64,000 bases of DNA from Paralichthys olivaceus. Taxonomy: Eukaryota; Chordata; Actinopteri; Pleuronectiformes; Paralichthyidae. The position numbers were made by a program, and so were the translations under genes. Below, in pieces: positions 12,582 through 31,650 of the stretch. Every line of letters begins with the position of its first letter. The first letter of the stretch is position 1. The stretch is from assembly GCF_024713975.1 (NCBI RefSeq), contig NC_091098.1:25752816-25816815 (forward strand). Direction: 5' to 3'. Under the pieces are notes generated by a model. It saw only the letters and a list, made by a program, of their open reading frames with translations, made no database searches and was not told the origin of the DNA.

Positions 12582-13359
12582 CTGCAGGGCTTCAAAAACA
12601 CTGAGTTCTATTTCCTCACAAATCCCGTAATGAGGTAAAGTTCTACGCTTGTAAAATAAAGTCAGGAGATTTCTCTTCGTGCAGAGCTTCAGTCCGTCAG
12701 CATCAGATCCAGTAAACGTTCAGTAACAAATCATTTGAAAAGAACTAGGTCACATAAATGTAGGCGGCAGCATCGTAGTCAGTACAAGGTATTTGTACAC
12801 TGGGTACTTTCTGAAGAATGTCCCTTCCTTTGTGCTGCGTGCAGCCGTTTTGTTCATCATGGTTTATCATGGTCACGTTAAATAAATAAAACGAACAAGT
12901 AAATTAGTGTTGATTTCCAATAAGAGATGAAAACCAATAATAATTGTTGTTATCGCCATGAAGTAGTAAAAAACAATGAAAACATTTAAATTCACTAGAA
13001 CCTGATGTTATTGGATTGGTCCCAGATTCACTGACAGATACGCTGAGTTCATACAAATCGCTCGGAAGGTGCTCATCTTGTTTTTGGAAACACTGGATGT
13101 GGAGTTCCTAAAAAACTTCTGGTCGCCCCAAGATATTAAACCTATTGAAATGTAATTCTGTTTACTGCCTTTGTGTGACGGTAATTGATAAATAAATATC
13201 ATTTGTGTTACTATTTGTAAAATCACAACAGAATTCGTACAAAATTACCGTCTGACACTTGACGAGACGTCTTTTATAAATAATTCAGCACCGTGTGGTC
13301 AAACGGTCAGGTGGTTCACAGCTGCACCTTTGTGACGAACGTCCACGCACACACGTGGT

Positions 13360-20088
<6,729 letters not shown>

Positions 20089-20545
20089 CTTCTTCTTCTT
20101 CTTCCTCACCTGTCTGTCCCTCTGTCTGTCCCTCTGTCTCTGTGTCTCCTCCTCACTCAGCAGAAGACAAACACACCACTGTTTCACCTGATTCCGGTAA
20201 AACGTCTCATGCTTCTCTTCCTCCTCCTCCTCCCTCTCTTCTTCCTCCTCCTCTTCCTCCTCCTCCTCCTCGTTTCCTTGTTGTGTCCAGAGGAATGAGA
20301 GGAGGGAGCAGGTTGGACATTGTTCCCTGAGAGGAGAAGGAGTAGAAGGAGGTGTGTACGCACCTGGGACTCACCGGACAGGTAGGTCAGGAGGAGGAGG
20401 AGGAGGAGGAGGAGGAGGAGGAGGACAAAAGACAAAGTCACAGTCTCAGATGTTTCTCCGGTTTCGACCATGTGACCAAGTCTGAGCTGATCCAGGCTAG
20501 TTTGTAAACTATCAAAATAAAACACACCTGCTCATTATTATCTTA

Positions 20546-20604
20546 TCATTAAAATATATATACACTTATATATATATATATATATAAGTGTGTATATATT
20601 TATA

Positions 20605-20641
<37 letters not shown>
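20546..20641. repeat. (TA)n with perfect inverted repeat
   Basis: ATACACTTATATA and its inverse TATATAAGTGT flank a short TA run, followed by about 40 bases of pure TA. The stretch could form a hairpin or cruciform. Confidence 0.85.
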
Positions 20642-20647
<6 letters not shown>

Positions 20648-21008
20648 AAATAACACAATTTCATGTTCTACATAAAGTTTTTTGGCTTTCAAAATAAAAG
20701 CATCAGTGAAGACCATGGTTTGTTTCCGGCTCCAACTTTCAAAATAAAACCTCTGTAGTTTCTGGTTTGCATCAGGGGCATTTGTGCATTTAAATAATAG
20801 AAACTGTATTTATTTATTTGTTTGCACTATTATTATAATAGAGGAATAAATAAATAATTCACTGACAAGTTGATCTGTGTGAAAGGTGCTGATGTGTTTG
20901 GATAAATATTATTATTATTATAAATAAATCTCATGATGTGAATGGTGTTCACAGACTCAACACTCCTCTGGATGGAAAACAAACAGTCACTTCCTGCTGC
21001 AGGAGCTG

Positions 21009-21026
21009 TGGCGCCCCCTAGCTGCA
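21009..21026 (-). promoter_or_regulatory. CTCF-like motif (minus orientation)
   Basis: Reads GCAGCTAGGGGGCGCCA on the minus strand, close to the CTCF core consensus. The call rests on the motif alone; occupancy is unknown. Confidence 0.4.
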
Positions 21027-21096
21027 GAGGAAACGTGTGTTTTGTGTTTCTGTCCAACAAAGAGATGAAATGGTTTCACACTGAGCAACATGAACA

Positions 21097-21112
21097 ACCA
21101 CTAGGGGGCGTC
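21097..21112 (+). promoter_or_regulatory. CTCF-like motif (plus orientation)
   Basis: Reads ACCACTAGGGGGCGTC, a close match to the CTCF core. It lies about 90 bases from the oppositely oriented motif at 21009-21026, between slc11a2 and marchf9. The call rests on the motif alone. Confidence 0.45.
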
Positions 21113-22665
21113 AAAGCCTGAGTTTGTGCCTCACTGATAAACACAAACCACCTGAGCGTCTCATCCTCTGAGCCTTCGGTAGCAGCGGTTGATCCTCATG
21201 TAAATGTTCTTTACTTAAGTAGAATTAATTTCACGGTACTTAAACTTTCAATACTCCAAGTGTTTTTAAAAGCGAGTACTTTTATTCAAGCAGAAGTGAC
21301 TAAACCCTACAAATTGTTGTTTGTGATGATATAAAAGCTTCAAGTCATCACATCGGAGAAGCTGCAACCAGAGGACTCGAGGTTCAGTCGCTTCGAATCA
21401 CCGGAATAATTGAATGACAATCAAATTGGTTGCTGGTTAATTATCTGTGGATCCATGAATCCATGAATTAACTTGATGTGTTGCAGCTTTAATCTGATCA
21501 GGTGACGTGTGGAGGTCATTCACCTCCAGGGAGAGCTTCAGTCAGTAAACACGTGAACAATAAAATAAACGGTTCGATCAGTTTTATTGTCCTCACTCTG
21601 ACACAGTCAAACCTCACATGCTCTGAGTCACAGGAAAGAAAAGAGACCGAGTGAGACCGATTAGTACGAGATCGTCCGATCCCCGTTTTTAATCCAATGG
21701 TTTTTCTGAATCAGCACACGGCAGCAAACAATCTGTATCTGAGCCGAAAGAGCTTGAACACACGCTGCCGTTCGTCACGTCGACAAAAAGTTGGTGCAAC
21801 GAAATCAGACGTTTTTTCAAAGTGTTTATTTTGGCAAGCACCATTCGAAGTAGAGCAAATCTGTCATGTGCTTCTGTTATGTGATGAAGAATAAAATTAT
21901 ATACCCATGCAAAATTCCCTGTGAAATGTACATACGCATCTTTATTGCAGAAAGTTTAAGTGTCACTGAAATCTCACTGATTTCTCTTTTTTATTTTGTG
22001 TGTTTTTATATATTTTTTTTTCATTTTTCAACTTGTAATGACTTATTGTTCCGTTGTGTCCTCGGTGTCGCCCTCGTGTTGGTTGGTTGGTTTCAGTTTT
22101 CGGTCTATTCACCAGCATTGATTAGCTCGTAGAAATTTTTAAGATCATTACACATAGTCGCCTGGAAATGTATGTCGGTATGAAGTTTCACGATTTCCTC
22201 TAAAATCATACATCCGTACAAAAATCAAAGCGAGTAAAAAAACACAAAAAGAAAAAAAAAAAAAAAGAGTAAGTACAAATCAAAGCAAGAGGATCATAAA
22301 GAAAAAGAAAAATGTCTCTGTGCATCCTGATATTGAAACTGGAAAAATCCTCGCATCATCTCGGATTCGCTTATAAAGCCTGTTTACTCTTTTGTCCGTC
22401 CTCACAAATGTCGTTTGATGTCTTTTAAAGCGTTTTCGTCCTTATTTTCATCAGTTCTTTAATTATTGAAAAGGAGCATCTGGCTTCCTTTTGTTGTACG
22501 AAACAAGAGGAGAAATCCTCCGGTGTGTGTTGTCTGTTGATGCTCCGGGCATCGCTCGGCTCCTCTCAGGAACCTGTCGCCTACATGAGTCTGTATTATT
22601 CAACATAAGGTCCGTCAGTGCCCCCCCCCCCCCCGAGACGAGGTCTGTCCCTCTGCACGTGCGCC

Positions 22666-25600
22666 TCATACGGTGGTGACCCTCATCACCACCTCTCGGT
22701 TGGCGGCGGCACTGATCCGCGGGTCGTTGGGCCTCAGCTGGCTCAGGATGTGCAAGATGGTGTAGCCACAGTGGTGGTTCAGAATAGTTCTTAGCCTCCT
22801 GCTCTGTCGCCCGCCGCCGCTGCTGCTGGCCAGGCCGTGAGGGTTCCCGCGAGAGCCGCGGGCCCCCGCCTTACTGCTGGAGCTCAGCGGGTCGCCCAAG
22901 TCCTTGGATTTCTCATAGTTCAGAACTTTCCACTGCTGATTAACGGCCTGCCATCGTTTGAAGATTCGATACACCGATGATCCCTCGTGGATGATGAGGC
23001 CTGGGCAGGGAAAGAAAGAGGAAACAGGGTGAAGGACGGCCCATGTATTCCCACCGCCTTCCATCAAATACTGTTCTAAAACAGGCCGGGAGCCGCAGCC
23101 ATCGTAGGTAGCGGCTCTCCAATCTCGCCTGTGGACGAGAATACACAGTTGGCAATAATCACAGAGCACAAGTCTGACGCCATCTGTTCCCTGTGTTGTT
23201 TTACACAGGCGACTCACGGCCACTCATGAACAGTCGACCAGGTTACTGCTGAAAACACAGTCTCCTGCTCTCGGAGGTATCATCAGCGTTTGGCCGACGT
23301 ATGCACCATCTGCTAATTTAGTTTTTTAAAACAGTGCTTGACCTTAACCGGCACAATGTTAACTGAATACATGCATTTGTCACCATGTTTGTTTGTCCTT
23401 GCATAATGCAGCTAATGTTTATTAATATTTTTGTTGATGCAAAGCACATCCTGTTTTCTTTGCTACTCCTCTTGTTGCATAATGCATCTCTCCACGCTGC
23501 CACACCTCATCCTTTCACTGTGTGAAGTTCTCATCCACTGCTCCTTTCAGGCTTTTTAGAACACCGCTGCCGGAGGTTTCACGTTTTCCTTTACCTATGC
23601 AGACGATGTCCATGAAGCCGTACATGCCGTAGCAGATCTGGAAGAGCAGGTCCTGGCGCTGCCACTTGGCCGAGGGGCTGAGGGAGGACCAGATGAGCCA
23701 GGAGATGCTGGCGATGAGGAACAGGGAACCCAGGATGATGGCGGCTATCTGCACCTTCTCGATCACTGTCAGAGAAATGGCCTGCCACTGGAAAAACAAG
23801 AGCAAACGTGTTGATCGGTGGAAGAAGAGCTCAGACGTCCTGAGTCCAATTTTCATTTTGGTTCTTTCTGCTCGTTCATCTCTGTCTTTATTGGTTTTTA
23901 AACTGTCCTCACCAAAGACACGAACGCGTCCTTGTCAATTTAACAAAGTAAGAAGCTGCACGAAACACAAAATAAAGGAAAAAACGACAGAGTTGCTTTG
24001 AAATATGTCAAATCTTCAGGTCAGAAGAGAAATACTGTTACATCACGTATGCACAGAAAGAATCTGATGTCAAGGACTTCCCCCACCCCCGCCTGTGGAT
24101 TGAACTGATGAAGGTGGACGGGGATGAAACGGAGGAAGAGGACGAACCACAATCAAAGAGTGCTCGGCACAAGGCCACGTGTGTTTGAGTCCACTGTGCA
24201 GTTTCATTGGATGAAAACATGTATGAGCGTCCCTGAGGGCCGGATGAGTCACCAAACATTTGAAACCATTAAACGGGAAGAAAGAAAATAATCTGGATGT
24301 AAAATAAAATACTATGATATTATTGTTTTTGACTTCTATTTGGCAAATAACAAGAAAACTATAAAACAACTCTAATAATCACTAATGCATTCCTCCCTAC
24401 AGGCTCCTTATGAACCCACATTTAAATTCACTAGATCTGGATTTTTATTTGGAGCTGCACCAAATTACACAGACTCATAAATATCGGTCCTGTAATCATG
24501 TCAAGATCCATGAATTATTCTCTGAGAAATCAAAGAAATGTTGTAAAATGTTCCATCTCAGCATGTTGAAGAAAGAGGAAGAATTAATGGCTTCTTCCCC
24601 GACTCGTGTCGCATCCTTGTACCAAGTTTCATCGTAATCCGTTCTGTCGTTTTTGCGTAATCCTGCAAACTAACTAGAAAAACATAACCTCCTCCGTGGC
24701 ATTAGAGGCGGGATTAAAACTGAGAAAATGTATATTTCATTTCACGGGGCATTTAAAAAATATAAATACTCCTTCTGCTATTTTTATTTTACTTTACAAG
24801 AAGGTTGTTCATCACTTTATTTAGCAGGATTACACAGAACTCCGAGGGCAGATCCAGGAAGGTTTTGTCTTTTTTCAAACGTGTTTGTGGATTTCTTACA
24901 GAACTGTAATATAACCATGTGAAAAGATTCTTAGATCTGCCCCTAAAAACTTAATTGGTTTCACCCCTCCACAAAAAAATTCACAGAAACTGGGGGAGTC
25001 ACTTCTTCGTAATCCTGCTGACGAACAAACGTACAAAACAAAACCTCCTCTGCTGCTGATCTGGATAAAAACCTGGATCTGGTGAATTCACTCGTGGTTT
25101 CGTGTTGGAGGAACGAACTCGACTGAGTGACGTTATAATTGTTGTTGTTGTTTATGTGTCACTGTGGTTTATTTTATATCAGGAGCCGTAAAGGGGCCAA
25201 TTACATAAAAATATCCTTGATCAGTCAGGGGAACATTTAAGTCCTTTCTTATTTACTGTTAACTCTGTGGGTCCTTGAATATATTGAGAAAATTGCTCCT
25301 TGTTCAAGCAAATTGTGTTTTTCAAAGACATTTATTGTTATTAAGTGATCGGTTCCCCCCCCCCCCCCCCCGGCCCTGGATCCCCCCCGGCCCTGGATCC
25401 CCCCCGGCCCTGGATCCCCCCCGGCCCTGGATACCCCCCCCGGCCCTGGTTCCCCCCTTGGCCCCGGCCCTGGTGTTTGTCCACCAGCTTCACGTTACCT
25501 GCAGAGGGTTCTTGGTGCTGATGGCCAGGACCTGGTACTTGAAGTAGCAGAGCTCACAGCTCCAGGAGCCTCTCTCGCTGATCCAGCGGATGAGGCAGGG

Positions 25601-27301
25601 CTGGTGGGTGCAGCGCACCGAGCCGTCACAGCGACAGGGGCTCAACAGCTCGCCCTGCAGGACACGAGGGAACGAAACAGGGAAATATTTATTCAAATAT
25701 TGTAAATGTGCTCTGATCTGATCTCTGAGAGCGACGCAATCATTTAGTGAGATGTGAATCCCAAATGTGTGTTTGTCCTCGAAGACGCTTTCAATTCATG
25801 GTCAAGAATCTTTGTGCGAAGGGAGCTTATGAAAATATTTGTAACGTGAAGGAGAGCTGAGTCTCATGTTTCACTTCCCCCCCCGAAAAAACAGAACCCT
25901 TCGTGGGGTTGTTAATATTTTTCTAAAACCTCAACACAGGAAGAGTTCAACGTTTTGGGATTATTCACTTCATCAGTCTTCTCTTAGAAAGAAAGAAAAT
26001 AATTTAATTTAACCAAAAAGGTTGAACTGTTCCTTTAATCATGAATAAATAAAGAGGTAGCCTACAGCATAAAGAATTTAACAAGATGTGCCCTGATTTA
26101 AACTTTTAAGATTTGACTCAACGTCTTTTCATCTCAACACAAAAATGCACCTTAGGAGTGAAATTGGAAATTTATCCTAAATATATTTACACAGAAATTA
26201 TTCTGAGATTATACGACGACGTAGAAATGAGAGAAGACGTCAGACGATGTGTTCGACCACCAAGAGACACGGAAGAAAACAAATGAGAGTCTTTCACCAG
26301 TTGTCACTTAGATTACCAAACTGATTAGAATTCAGGGGTCAAAGGTCAAAGGTGAGTCTCAAAGACAGAGCAGTGGTTGGAGACGTGAACCTCAGGGAGC
26401 TGGTGTTCACACTGTCCCTGAGAGACGGACGACTGTTGTCTCTTCAGCACCACGACTTCACCTGAAGCCTGTTGGCGTGTTCCCCACATTAAGGATGACC
26501 ACATTCGGGCTGTCACCGCCATTCAACGTCAAACCTCCACCCAGTCACACGGTCACTCCTCTGATGGCACGCTACGCACCCACATCCTCATTTCACATCT
26601 CATCTCATCTTATCTTATCTTATCTTATCTTATCTTATTGTGCTGCTGAGAAGGATCCGTGGGGGCCTTTGTATCTCAGGGACGAGAGGAAGCATTTCTC
26701 ATCTGCATTTGAAGGAGCCTTGGAAACAAGACTCGTTGTGCGACTGTGGCCTTCGAGCGCAGCCTCCGAAGGATGCAGCTAAAGTGGCTAAACACAGCGT
26801 CGGTGCAGCTGATGACTGTAAACACAATTCACTGATGGAAAATCATTTCAGATGTTCTTCTTTGTATTGACTAAAAAAAAAAACAAGTTGTGGTGTCGCC
26901 GATGTCCGTGAACAAATTTCCAAACTGATGAAATCCTCGACTCAGAAATGTGAATCACGTTTACAGGAACTTTCCAGGGAATTGAACCGACTCAGGCGTC
27001 GGCGCCAATGAGCCGCGTTGACGCAAATAACGCTTCTTTTTTTTTTTTTGGGTGTGTGTCCATCTGCACCACGTCGTTCCCCCATCTGGCTCGTTTGACC
27101 TTCCCACTTATAATAAAGGACTTCAAGTGTCCCAGCGCATAAAAGACTGTGTTTGGCAGATGAGCCACATGCCACTCATAAACTTTAAAATAACTCGCCT
27201 GCTGACATTATACAGACAACGCAGAGAAGGTCAGAGGGACATGAGCCGCCAAATAAAAACTATATGAAAGAAAACATTTCTGAAATGTCAAACTGTCGTA
27301 G

Positions 27302-27370
<69 letters not shown>

Positions 27371-30300
27371 CAAAGAAAAAGCTGTGATTATAAATTGAGA
27401 CCATCATCTCGCACCGACGTAAATTTACGCCTCTTCCAAAAAGCCCAAAGGGATTTTCTCTGCACATGCATCCAATTAACACTATTAAGTCATACGTACA
27501 CGCAGCGGCTCGTGTTATTCGCCTGCACGCTTCTTCAAAGCGTCTCCAAAATGAGGTTTGAGATTCACAGTCTGAGACGTTTGATGTTCAGAAATACTGA
27601 TCATCCTGCTCGAGATCACAGGCCGGTGAATTCAGCTTTGGGAAACTGAAGCGAACGTGCGAAGGTTGTTTTTGATTCATCTCGATGAATCTAAACGACT
27701 GAAAACACAAACGCTCTCAGGTGACGACTTTGTACTGAATCTGCAAAACAACCTCGGAGGTGAACACGCCCCCTTGTTTTGAGTTTAATGCAAGAAAAAC
27801 ATTTAGCAGATAATTACAAAACTATCACAGATAAAAATGATGATAACAAGCTGTTGTTTTCAGGACTTTCATTCCGACTCAATAACTGAGAGAACTTTTT
27901 TTTTTTGTTTGTTTAATCTTCTTTGTAGATTTGCAGATTGTGACTTTTTCAGAGCAAAAGCTTTCATCTAAAGTGTAAAAAAAACAACAACAGGATGTTC
28001 ATGGTAAAAGAAACTGGACCACGCAGTGATACGGAGAGTGTGAGTGAATAAAGATGCATCACTCACAGAGTTAACCCACTTCCACATTTTAAATGATGAA
28101 ACAGGAGATCGTCTTTGTTTTTTCTCCTTTTGACGAAACGAAACCAGCGACATCAGTCGTTCTACACGGAAGAAAGAAACTAAAAATATAGATCCAGGTT
28201 TAAAAAAAACTACAACATGAGTCGTTTCAGCTAAAGTGACATTTACGTTAAGCTGACGTGGCCCCCTAGTGGCCATTCTTTCAATGTATTGACGTGAGAC
28301 ATAATGAACTGCACCAAATTACTCAGACTCATAAATATCAGTCTCCTAAATATGATTTGTTTCATGAACATCCTTGAATTATTCTCACAGACAGTGAAAA
28401 AGTAATTTCTGGATCTGTCCTGACTCTGACCCAGTAAACCCCCCCACCCACACCCCCCCACAAATTTCATGTTTATCCTTTCAGTAATTTTTACTTCCAG
28501 AAAACAAACGACCAGAGACGATGAAAACACAAACCTCAAGAGCATGAAGCCTCTTTTCCACTCGACAAAAACAACAACAACAAATGTCCGCTGACTTCTA
28601 TCAACATCTGGCTTTTGTCTCTAACTGTCTTTCGCTCCGGGGGTCAGACGAGCGGACAAAGGTTTTATCTGCTTCAGCTCTGATCAGCAGTGATGTGAAA
28701 TACGACACCTGAGGAACATTCGCTTGTTTCTTCTTCTGCAGTGACGTAAACTACACCTCCGGGCGTTGCAGGTGAGCAGCCATGAACGTTTGTGTACTTT
28801 CAGTAATTTGGGGAAAAAAACATGCGATGGTGTCTCCACATCGTGCAAACTGCTACACCGGTAAGAGACTACGCGTTTCGTTCATTCTGCGTCCGTTTGG
28901 TGCGTAGCTTGTGCACGTCCTTAGAAATGCATGGTGACCTTTACGCTAGGTGCAATACCCACATAGCAGATTGGGGGCAGTAGCGAGTCCTGGACAGGGT
29001 CAGTGGTCATGTTACCAGACGTGACGGAGAGTTTTGAAAACACGTGTCATCGTCTAGTCTGTCCATTATCCAAATGTCTCGACATCCTTGTTTATGTTTC
29101 CTGCAAATCCAGATGAGATCACACTCAATCCCACTCCACTTATAAAAGTGCTGTTTTCTAACCACGAGCAAATTGATTTTGTGCCAAAACCAAGTAAAAC
29201 CGTAACCGCTCAGTAACAGGGATTTATTTTCGATCTATTTTCTACGGTTGTCCGTCTTATTTCTGTTGACTAAAGAAAAAGAAAATGTTTCGTCAGGTAA
29301 TTCAGAGGTTTTGAGTTTTTGGACACCGGAGCTCGGAGGAATATTAAAAATCACACACAAGTAGATCAGACTTTTTTGACAAGATGAATGTAGGACATCC
29401 GGAGACAAAATCAAAGACAAGAAGACACAACAAACACAACAGGCTGCTCTCCACCTCTACACACACACACACACACACACACTTCCTGCTCGGCTGCTCT
29501 GGCGTGGGTTTGTCGCTCGAGGCCACGTCACCGAGCATGAAGGTGTTAATTTGGTGTGTCACTTCTGTGACTAAGAACATGGTCTCCCTCCTCAGCTGTA
29601 ACCTTTAGACTAAGATTTCCGAGGTGCTGCCGCCGCTCGACTCCAGACTGTGTGTCCCTGGAGGACAACGCTGTTGGGCACGACGAGAGGAAAAGGGCAG
29701 GCAGGGGTGATCGCCACTTCCACCGCCACCCCTCCTCACTCCAACACGCCAGAGTTTCCGTGCGAACCTAAGACTGCTGGCCGCCTCCAGCAGGCTCTCA
29801 CACCGAATGCGGACATTGTGAAGCGGAATCAGTGGCCCGGCCGTTGAACCACGGCACACGCTCCGATGCCTTTGACAGACACTTAATAAGGACTCATACT
29901 CTATGCGGCCCACAGAGCAAGGTGATTATGTCTGTAGGTAATTGGCCCGCTAACAGCGACATGATCCCAGCCCCTGTTGTGACCTGCCTGAATAATGAAA
30001 CAACAATAAAATGGCAAACGTGGTCCCTCCACCCGGCTCCTGAGGAGGTGTGAGGCATCTTTTCTTTGTGCCGGGCGGAGGATGGAGAGGGTGTAAGACA
30101 AACAAAGTGATACGACGGTGAGGAGCTGATGTGGCGGCGTGGTCTCGGGGTTTTCCCACAGTGCTTTGTTTGCTTGCTCTTTGTCTGACGCTGAAAGAGG
30201 CAGCTCAGAGCCATGTTGCTCGATGAGTCACCTTGCCGAAGAGTCCAAAGCCCAAAACATCAACCTTTTATTAAAGGGAGATGTTTGAGTGGGCAAGACG

Positions 30301-31417
30301 GCAACCTGGGTTTGATCCCCGACTGTAACATCAAATGGCCTCACGTCTAAAAGAAGAAGTGATTTACACGCTGGCTCTCCATTTTACTATGTCTCACAAT
30401 GGAAACTACAAGGCAGATGTCATAAATTAGCACATGGGCTGTAATAACACTATACGCCTATCTTAGGGAAGTGACTGAATGGTAATATCCATCTGTGCTC
30501 CTGCAGGATTTACAGTGTTTCTAATTATCTCAGGCTCCAGGACTACCTGCTGAGCCAGGCGGCGCAGGTTTCTGCACATCTGGTGAGAGCCACGTTTGGC
30601 CTCAGACCAAAGAGACGCTCAACTTATTGTTTTGTTTGGGCTCCGGAAAGACCACGAACCAGAGAGAGAGAGAGAGAGAGAGAACGGAAACCAAACAAAC
30701 CAAATTCAAATTGTCGCTTCTCGTCACAGTCGACAGCATCGTCTGAGCAACGATTACCGAAAAGATCAGCAGCCGATCGTCCTGTTCGGTGACACATTGA
30801 TTTACATTTACAAAATGACTCAAGCACATTCACTCCCTCTCACTTTATTTGTCATCCCGCAGACCTAATTGGCTAACTTTCTTTGTTGCTATGCTGGCCG
30901 GATTTCAGATGTGTGGGAACTGCTGCCTCTCCACCGCTGATTAGCTTAGTTATGAAAACAGTGTGATTTTGGACGAGCAGATCACAGTCGTCCTCACGGG
31001 AGATTCAAAGCGCAGCATTTGCCTCTGAAGAACCAAAGGGTGTGAGGATGGTGGAGGAGATGCTGATGTAGGGACGTACAAACGAATCAGACTGTTTTGA
31101 AACGATGGTCAAAAAGCCCTGGGCCCGTAATCCTCGACTGTTTTTGAAGGAGGAAGGTGGGTGGGAGAAAGAGAGAGGGAGATGTAGGACAGGACGGTCG
31201 TAGTAGCTCCACTGAATCAGAGCCTTTGTGATTTGCTGTGTAACAAAAAACCAAAATGGCAGATAAGAGTGAAGAACAAAGTGACTGTTTAAATCCCTGA
31301 ACTCAAAACTCATCTCCTCAAGAATGAATGACAGCGTTGTGTGTTTGATTTGATCCATAGTGGGTCTTTCTTTTAAATTCAAGTGTCTGTGAGTTCTTTA
31401 ATTAAACGAATTACTAC

Positions 31418-31466
<49 letters not shown>

Positions 31467-31576
31467 ATTAACAAAATGCTGCTGATGTGGAATATTTCAT
31501 GCCTGGTAAAAAAAAAATGGCAGCACCACAAAGGGTCTGCATGTGCAGCACATTTTGAAATGTGAAACAAAACAAG

Positions 31577-31650
<74 letters not shown>

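Larger units (their letters stand above)
7473..13359. other. Spacer between ctdsp2 start and slc11a2 stop
   Basis: No protein-coding exon could be supported on either strand. The part left of 13360 probably includes the slc11a2 3' UTR, but its end is not clear. Contents are the ctdsp2 promoter, the microsatellites and CA-flanked element near 8.3-8.7 kb, an inverted-repeat-ended element at 9753-10178, a tandem-structured dispersed repeat at 10850-11220, and CA tracts at 11720-11757 and 12541-12578. A GC-richer non-repetitive stretch at about 11930-12260 is unexplained. Confidence 0.7.
20089..22665. other. Spacer between slc11a2 start and marchf9 stop
   Basis: Left of about 20500 is the likely slc11a2 5' UTR and promoter, with TCC tracts at 20213-20275 and AGG tracts at 20388-20424. 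A TA-rich palindromic stretch lies at 20546-20641, CTCF-like motifs at 21009-21026 and 21097-21112, and a GTACTT-rich dispersed repeat near 21190-21300. From about 21570 to 22665 the sequence is probably marchf9 3' UTR, with an A-run near 22249-22266 and a C-run at 22620-22634. On the minus strand AATAAA occurs at 21941-21946 as one possible polyadenylation signal. No coding exon is visible. Confidence 0.6.

Noticed and set aside
13000-13359. Possible iron-responsive element after the slc11a2 stop
   Set aside because: A CAGTGA loop-like hexamer occurs on the minus strand near 13030, but its flanks do not pair into the required stem with a bulged C. No IRE is claimed.
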